This document shows, piece by piece, positions 6,097-10,522 of a DNA stretch of 10,522 nucleotides (position 1 is the stretch's first letter; each line of letters opens with the position of its first letter). A program made the position numbers and the translations under genes. The stretch lies in assembly GCA_016303235.1 (NCBI GenBank), contig JAEDMB010000061.1, positions 1-10,522 of the forward strand. Reading direction: 5' to 3'. The notes under the pieces were generated by a model. The model made no database searches and had not been told where the DNA came from. It saw nothing but the letters and a program-made list of their open reading frames with translations. This DNA comes from Oscillospiraceae bacterium. Lineage in GTDB: Bacteria; Bacillota; Clostridia; Oscillospirales; Ruminococcaceae.

Positions 6097-8520
6097 TTAT
6101 TCGTCAACAAATCCATAACCATCTTCTGTTAAAACTGCATCACCAAAAAATTCTGTGATATTCTGAAATGACTCTTCAATTATGTCTTCTACATCTTCAA
6201 TCGGTTCTGCAATTTCGTCGGGGTCTTCATAGCAAGCAATATCATCTGTATCTATGTTGGATTCCTCTGAAACGGAATTATCTTCATTTTCATTCACCTC
6301 CTTACGCTGTCTGACCGGTTCGCCTAAATCGAGTGATTCAAAAACAGAAACATCTCCGAAATTCGGCGAATTGTCATTTTCTGTATATTCCTCAGAGACA
6401 GCATCACTTAAAATATTATCGGCGAAAAGCTCTGCTTCCTCATAGGATTCAAATTCAATTTCAGCAACTTCCTTTTTGCTGAATATTGTTTCAATTTTTT
6501 TGTCCTGTTCCTGTGTATGATTTTCAGGAACTTCTTTCTTTTTGTTTTTCTTATCAAAATCCTTTAAAGTTACTGCATGAACTGTTTTTACATCAAAAGC
6601 ATTTGATTTGTCATAATCTTCAAGAAATTTATAATTAGGGTGCTTTTCAATCGGATATTTTGTGCAGTAAAACGGATTATGCGAACGGATACGCACAATG
6701 CAGTCACTTATAGGCATTGTAGCTATTTCGTTGGTCTGCATAAGTTCACGCCCGATAATGCTGTTGTTTTCAGATGTACTCGGTGATTTTCCTTTTGTGC
6801 GGTTAAAACCTCTGATGTCAATAGTTTCCTTTCCGAGAGCTTCGGAAATATATTTCAGAGTGCTTTCCTCCTGACCACCAAGGAATAGCAAGCTGTCGCA
6901 GTTACCGGTTATGACTTCCCATGTTTTTTCGTATCTTGATTTCAGCTGTGCAAGATTCTGAATGATAACATTAAGACTCATACCCATAGAACGCACGAAA
7001 GCAATAACCTTGTCAAAATCGGGAATTTGTCCGATATTTGCAAATTCGTCCATTATACAGCGGACGTGAACCGGAAGTGTACCTTTGTATTTGAAATTCG
7101 CACGGTTTGCAAGTACGTCAAACATCTGAGTATAAAGCATAGCAACAAGAAAATTATATGTTGAATCCGTTGCCGGAATAATCAGAAATAATGCCGTTTT
7201 TCTGTCTCCGAGAGTTTCAAGCTTTATGTTGTCGCAACAGGTTAAATTCATCATATTGTCCATATTGAACATAAAAGTTTTTACGTTCGCACTTGAAAGA
7301 AAGCTCTGACCAGTTTCTTCCGGAGCATTACGGACTTCCTTATACAAACGACCTGCAAGTGTATCTCCCTTGCGTTTTTCAAGTTCTATAAAATCCTTGT
7401 CAAGGGGACATAAAAACGCTTTTGATTGTCTTGCACGAAAATCTTCTTCGCTTTCATCAGCGTTTCTTTCAAGAAAAAATCCGTCAGGCTTCTGACTTCC
7501 TTTAGGCGGATATTGCAGTCTACGCATTTTTTCTGTAACTGAAAAGAAATTCAGATGCGAAATATCTCTTGTTTCCGGAATTATTTTTCCGTTTTTATCA
7601 AATCTGGCATTGTATTCACTTTCTTCAAAAAGCAGAAACGTTATTGCTTCAAGAAGTGACTGCCCTTTCTGACTCCAGAAATCTTCTTTTTCTCCGTCTC
7701 CTTTGGTAGCCTTGAAAAGAACGTTAATCATCTTTTTGATATTATCCTGAGATAAATTTCCGTTATAATCATAAACATAATGAAACGGATTGTAGTTATT
7801 TGAATGTTCCATCTGAATCAGATTCAGAACCCTGACTTCATATCCGGCTTCTTTCAGCATTTTTCCGGTAGATTTTAATATTTCGCCTTTCGGGTCAGTT
7901 GTGACATAAGATGTATTCAACTGCATAATATTCGGTTTTGCGTAAAACCTTGTTTTACCTGAACCCGAACCGCCGATTATAAGCACATTCAGATTAAGCA
8001 AATGCTGTTTTGAATTTGTTGACAGCTGAACTTCTTTTGTAAGAATTATATTTTTATCGATATTTACTCCGACAAAATTATTTTTCTCATCAAATACACG
8101 CTTGCCGTCAGCAGATAAAACAGGCTTGAACTCCGGTTTTCCCTTATCTGCAAGTGATTTCATTTCTTTTTCATCGCCCCATTTTGCAGAACCATGTTCG
8201 ACTCCACGCCGATGCAGACGCTTCTTGTCCTCTGAATACTTATACAATGCAAATATTCCTGTACCTGCTACACCAAGGAACAGCATTTTCGGGGCATATC
8301 CGTTTTTATTTTTCAGGGAAGAAACAAGCAATTTCGGATTGCCAAAAACAATATTAAAACCGTCACCCATAAGATTAATATCTATTTTTCCGTCAGGAGT
8401 AACAGCATAGTCCATAGCAGAACCGATAAAACAACAAGCTATTATTATCAGCAGAATTATAATTCCGTAAATAATCAGCGTTGACTTGCTTGTTTTTCTG
8501 ACACCAACCTTTTTAGCCAT
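6097..8520 (-). CDS. virD4: VirD4-like conjugal coupling protein (CD1115/PcfC type)
   Basis: An 807-residue membrane-bound ATPase that links the DNA-relaxase substrate to the transfer channel. Seen: an N-terminal membrane helix at about 14-36 and a weaker hydrophobic segment near 78-95, a short conserved HGSAKWGDEKE block, Walker A GGSGSGKT at 183-190 (Lys189), TTDPKGE shortly after, and Walker B CIMDEFANIG with Asp491-Glu492. QNLAQLKSRYEKTW then follows, as in TraG/VirD4 proteins. From about residue 640 to the end is a strongly acidic, low-complexity tail of some 165 residues rich in Glu, Asp, Ser and Asn, longer than the usual end of this family. The ATG at 8520 shares one base with the stop of the PcfB-type gene (TAATG), and GAGGTGG at 8527-8533 inside that gene serves as ribosome binding site, so the two are translationally coupled. 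The function is secure; the role of the tail is unknown. Confidence 0.96.
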   Translation of the reverse strand: MAKKVGVRKTSKSTLIIYGIIILLIIIACCFIGSAMDYAVTPDGKIDINLMGDGFNIVFGNPKLLVSSLKNKNGYAPKMLFLGVAGTGIFALYKYSEDKKRLHRRGVEHGSAKWGDEKEMKSLADKGKPEFKPVLSADGKRVFDEKNNFVGVNIDKNIILTKEVQLSTNSKQHLLNLNVLIIGGSGSGKTRFYAKPNIMQLNTSYVTTDPKGEILKSTGKMLKEAGYEVRVLNLIQMEHSNNYNPFHYVYDYNGNLSQDNIKKMINVLFKATKGDGEKEDFWSQKGQSLLEAITFLLFEESEYNARFDKNGKIIPETRDISHLNFFSVTEKMRRLQYPPKGSQKPDGFFLERNADESEEDFRARQSKAFLCPLDKDFIELEKRKGDTLAGRLYKEVRNAPEETGQSFLSSANVKTFMFNMDNMMNLTCCDNIKLETLGDRKTALFLIIPATDSTYNFLVAMLYTQMFDVLANRANFKYKGTLPVHVRCIMDEFANIGQIPDFDKVIAFVRSMGMSLNVIIQNLAQLKSRYEKTWEVITGNCDSLLFLGGQEESTLKYISEALGKETIDIRGFNRTKGKSPSTSENNSIIGRELMQTNEIATMPISDCIVRIRSHNPFYCTKYPIEKHPNYKFLEDYDKSNAFDVKTVHAVTLKDFDKKNKKKEVPENHTQEQDKKIETIFSKKEVAEIEFESYEEAELFADNILSDAVSEEYTENDNSPNFGDVSVFESLDLGEPVRQRKEVNENEDNSVSEESNIDTDDIACYEDPDEIAEPIEDVEDIIEESFQNITEFFGDAVLTEDGYGFVDE

Positions 8521-8533
8521 TATCTTCCACCTC
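8518..8533 (-). promoter_or_regulatory. Overlapping stop/start (TAATG) with embedded ribosome binding site
   Basis: The TAA stop of the PcfB-type gene (8520-8522) shares its last A with the ATG of virD4 (8518-8520). GAGGTGG at 8527-8533, coding for the end of the PcfB-type protein, is 6 bases upstream. This arrangement normally ties translation of the second gene to the first. Confidence 0.8.
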
Positions 8534-10451
8534 TGCCAGAGCTTACAGGAGCTTCCGGCACGTCCGGAACATCATCAAAATCAGGTATTTCAGGTGGAGC
8601 GTCATTGTCATCAAAAACACGGTCAGGCATAGGCGGAACATCATATTCATTATAATCAGGTTCAGATGTAATTTCTTCCTGCAGGTTATCTTCATCTGAA
8701 ACAATAATTTTTTTGCTTTCTGTATTTTCAAATTCACTGATATTTTCCTGTGCTTTTTCAACGACATTTTCAGCTGTATCTTTCGATACTCCGAATTTTT
8801 CACTTATTTCACTTACTGCCTTTTCACGGTCTGTAATATCAATTTCCTCTGACTGATTTCCCGATTTTACATTCATTTTCAGTTCGGTTTTATTATTCTG
8901 TGTTTCGGCTCTTATTTCCTCAATGTGAATTACTTTTTCGGCACTCTGCATTTCAGCCTTTGCAAATACTTCTTTTGACATCTGTTTTGCAATATCTTCC
9001 GGAACACCTTGTTTTTTATAAAGTTCCGCAAGCTGATTGAGAGAATTTTTCTTGTCTGAAAAAGAAAGCTTTAATTCCTTTGTGTCTGATATGGGACGGT
9101 CTTCAGACTTACCTCCGAAAATATGAACGTCATCAATTCCCTTTAAAGTGCTTGTGACCTTAAATTCATCTTTTCCGGTTCGTTCAATCGTATTTGATAC
9201 GCTTTCCGGAATTATCTGATGACTGTTGCTCTCCGCATCCATATATGTAAGCAGTTTTCCATATTCATTGTGAAGAAGTTGCATTTCATCAAATTCAAGA
9301 TTGTGAGTGAAATTATTTTCATTATGTTTTGAATAGTAATCAGAGACTTTTTCCGCCTTGTCAATAAGTGCATCTATTGTTTTCTGGTCTTGAATCTGCA
9401 AATGTGTTTTCAGAATGTCAGCCATATCTGATTTTGTCATTGATGTTGGTTTAAGTACGGCAAAATTTCCGTTTTCATTCTGAAATACAATTCTCGGAAT
9501 ATTATCGGATTTCGGTGTGACTCTCCAACAGGTATATTCTTTTGTGAATATGCTTTCGCCCTTTACAGTGATATTTGTATCAATTTCTGAAAACTTATTC
9601 TGCGGATTTTTACTGAAAAATTTATTTTTTTCTTCACCTTTCAGATTTTCTTCTCCGAATTTTGCACAGGCTATATCCGCCTTATTCTTGTCGTAACCGA
9701 AACTGTTCTGCATCTGTTCGGAAAGTTCCTCCTTTGTCGGAACTGTTTCAAAGGATATTTCTTTTCCGGAATTTTTATCTTTAATAACAAAGAAATTTTC
9801 ATCTTTTGAAACAGTCATATTGTCTTTAAGTTCACTGCACTTTCTGACAAATTCATTTCTTGCAATCATTATTGCCTTTTCATCGGATTTTTCATAAAGG
9901 CAGAAACAGTCTCCGTTTTTAGTCGTTCCGAACTGTGCAGACAAATCATATTTGTTGAGTTCGCTTGTGATGAACGGCACTTCCCATTTATTTACTTTGA
10001 AATTTCCGAGTTCCTGCGGTCTTTCAGCGAGCTTTTCTTTCATCATTTCAGTGCATATACGCTGAAATATTGGCAAATCGCTTGTACGCACATTTGCATA
10101 TATATTTTCCTTGTTTTTCTCTCCTGTAAATGCAATTGGTATTCCGTAAGTCTTTGCTTTTTCTCTGAGAATTTTCATATCCTCCTTTGAAACTGCATTT
10201 TCAGAAGTTGAAAGCGTATCACCGTTTTTTCTTGCACTTCTGACAAGCTTTTTAATGCTTACTTCACCTGATTTTATATCAGATAAACTTGTAGATTTCA
10301 AATCTTTAATAAGCGTTCCCAGTGCTTTCAGAAGTTCTGCAATATTGTTGACAGTCTGGTCAATTGCCTTTTCGCCGATTTCCAAACCTTTCTCTGCAAC
10401 GTGCATACTTATCTGTAAAGTAGCTCCGGTTACATCATCACTCATATTCAT
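8520..10451 (-). CDS. Long DUF3801/PcfB-family conjugation protein
   Basis: A 643-residue soluble protein. The N-terminal part to about residue 145 has the pattern of DUF3801/PcfB: a helical start (GATLQISMHVAEKGLEIGEK), GEVSIKKLVR, the alternating segment MKILREKAKTYGIPIAF, IYANVRTSDLPIFQRI, then a Lys-rich end. PcfB proteins are usually little longer than this and are encoded just before the coupling protein; their exact role in transfer is not settled. The remaining 500 residues are an extension in which a strand-rich piece followed by a helix-turn-helix-like piece recurs four times (helical parts near 239-265, 339-368, 470-500 and 541-569). It ends in an acidic, Pro-rich tail (about 584-634) and a basic SSGRGGR terminus. 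No membrane helix is seen. The ATG at 10451 has AGGAGG at 10460-10465, 8 bases upstream. It is the first gene of the block and is coupled to virD4, suggesting joint action in substrate recruitment (inference). Confidence 0.85.
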   Translation of the reverse strand: MNMSDDVTGATLQISMHVAEKGLEIGEKAIDQTVNNIAELLKALGTLIKDLKSTSLSDIKSGEVSIKKLVRSARKNGDTLSTSENAVSKEDMKILREKAKTYGIPIAFTGEKNKENIYANVRTSDLPIFQRICTEMMKEKLAERPQELGNFKVNKWEVPFITSELNKYDLSAQFGTTKNGDCFCLYEKSDEKAIMIARNEFVRKCSELKDNMTVSKDENFFVIKDKNSGKEISFETVPTKEELSEQMQNSFGYDKNKADIACAKFGEENLKGEEKNKFFSKNPQNKFSEIDTNITVKGESIFTKEYTCWRVTPKSDNIPRIVFQNENGNFAVLKPTSMTKSDMADILKTHLQIQDQKTIDALIDKAEKVSDYYSKHNENNFTHNLEFDEMQLLHNEYGKLLTYMDAESNSHQIIPESVSNTIERTGKDEFKVTSTLKGIDDVHIFGGKSEDRPISDTKELKLSFSDKKNSLNQLAELYKKQGVPEDIAKQMSKEVFAKAEMQSAEKVIHIEEIRAETQNNKTELKMNVKSGNQSEEIDITDREKAVSEISEKFGVSKDTAENVVEKAQENISEFENTESKKIIVSDEDNLQEEITSEPDYNEYDVPPMPDRVFDDNDAPPEIPDFDDVPDVPEAPVSSGRGGR

Positions 10452-10470
10452 AATTTTTTCCTCCTCTTAA

Positions 10471-10502
10471 AATAAAAAAGCAAGACGAACGCCTTGCTTT
10501 TT
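10471..10502 (-). terminator. Terminator-like hairpin directly before the first ribosome binding site
   Basis: A perfect 10-base inverted repeat (arms at 10475-10484 and 10493-10502, core GCAAG/CTTGC) around an 8-base loop. On the minus strand it is followed by TTTTTTATTTT, then by the AGGAGG site at 10460-10465 of the PcfB-type gene. The outer half of the stem is A:T only and overlaps the T run. A minus-strand transcript would meet it just before translation starts, so it is either the end of an upstream unit with read-through or an attenuator. The plus-strand side also has a T run, but no plus-strand gene ends here. Confidence 0.75.
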
Positions 10503-10522
10503 GTTTGTATTGAATTTTAATT
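10503..10522. other. Right-edge sequence with no recognised gene
   Basis: Twenty A+T-rich bases beyond the hairpin. No start, stop or promoter can be assigned. The upstream part of the operon lies outside the window. Confidence 0.5.

Noticed and set aside
6252..6303. Perfect AAGGAGGTG inside virD4 (6295-6303) followed by ATG codons in another frame
   Set aside because: The frame stops after 13 codons, and the site simply encodes Lys-Glu-Val in the acidic tail. A tiny ORF or pausing site is possible but unsupported.
8102..8410. Plus-strand open frames opposite the 5' part of virD4
   Set aside because: Two overlapping frames mirror a well-supported ATPase gene and show no domain or ribosome binding site.
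10170..10190. AAGGAGG just before an in-frame ATG (Met92) in the PcfB-type gene, a possible short form
   Set aside because: Only two bases separate the site from the ATG, too close for good initiation, and the start would cut the DUF3801 domain.
1..10522. CRISPR arrays, tRNA/rRNA genes, insertion-sequence ends, oriT, attachment sites
   Set aside because: None was seen. The window is nearly all coding, with gaps under 100 bases, and no spaced repeats, cloverleaf sequences, transposase frames or relaxase-linked repeats were found by reading.

Overview
The window is one continuous block of conjugation genes, all on the minus strand, so they are read from the right edge towards the left. The order is: DUF3801/PcfB-type protein, VirD4-type coupling protein, two small membrane proteins carrying three Maff2-like units, a VirB6/TrbL-like channel protein, a PrgI-family protein, the VirB4 ATPase, and the start of a CD1108-type membrane-anchored protein that runs off the left edge. 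This is the gene order known from the Tn1549/CTn-type integrative and conjugative elements of Clostridia (CD1108 to CD1116 in Clostridioides difficile). The host or source is therefore most likely a low-G+C Clostridia member. The A+T-rich, gut-Clostridia-like composition would suit a Ruminococcus-like organism, but the genus is inference.

Region by region (minus strand): 10471-10502 holds a terminator-like hairpin just upstream of the first ribosome binding site. 8520-10451 is the PcfB-type protein, much longer than its N-terminal domain needs. 6097-8520 is the coupling ATPase, overlapping its upstream neighbour by one base. 5522-6049 encodes a secreted or membrane protein with a long leader ending in one Maff2-like unit. 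After an 89-base gap with a strong hairpin, 4944-5432 encodes two more Maff2-like units in one chain. 3840-4931 is the VirB6-like protein, 3401-3793 PrgI, 887-3385 VirB4, and 1-849 the incomplete CD1108-type gene. Coding density is very high, with no gap over 100 bases between genes. Most starts carry an AGGAGG-type site exactly 8 bases upstream, and three of the eight starts are TTG. One operon fits best.

Together these genes make the cell-envelope part of a Gram-positive type IV secretion system. The PcfB-type protein and VirD4 would receive the DNA-relaxase substrate. VirB4 powers assembly or transfer, PrgI and VirB6 form the membrane channel, and the CD1108-type protein (wall hydrolase in complete relatives) opens the cell wall. 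The Maff2-like proteins have no established role. Relaxase, oriT, integrase and cargo genes are not in the window.

The core is a known system. The unusual parts are the triplicated Maff2-like unit with a prepilin-like layout, a repeat architecture in the long PcfB-type protein, acidic tails on two neighbouring proteins, a terminator placed directly before the operon's ribosome binding site, a G+C-rich hairpin with a possible internal promoter between the Maff2-like genes, and a VirB6 gene clearly richer in A+T than its neighbours.
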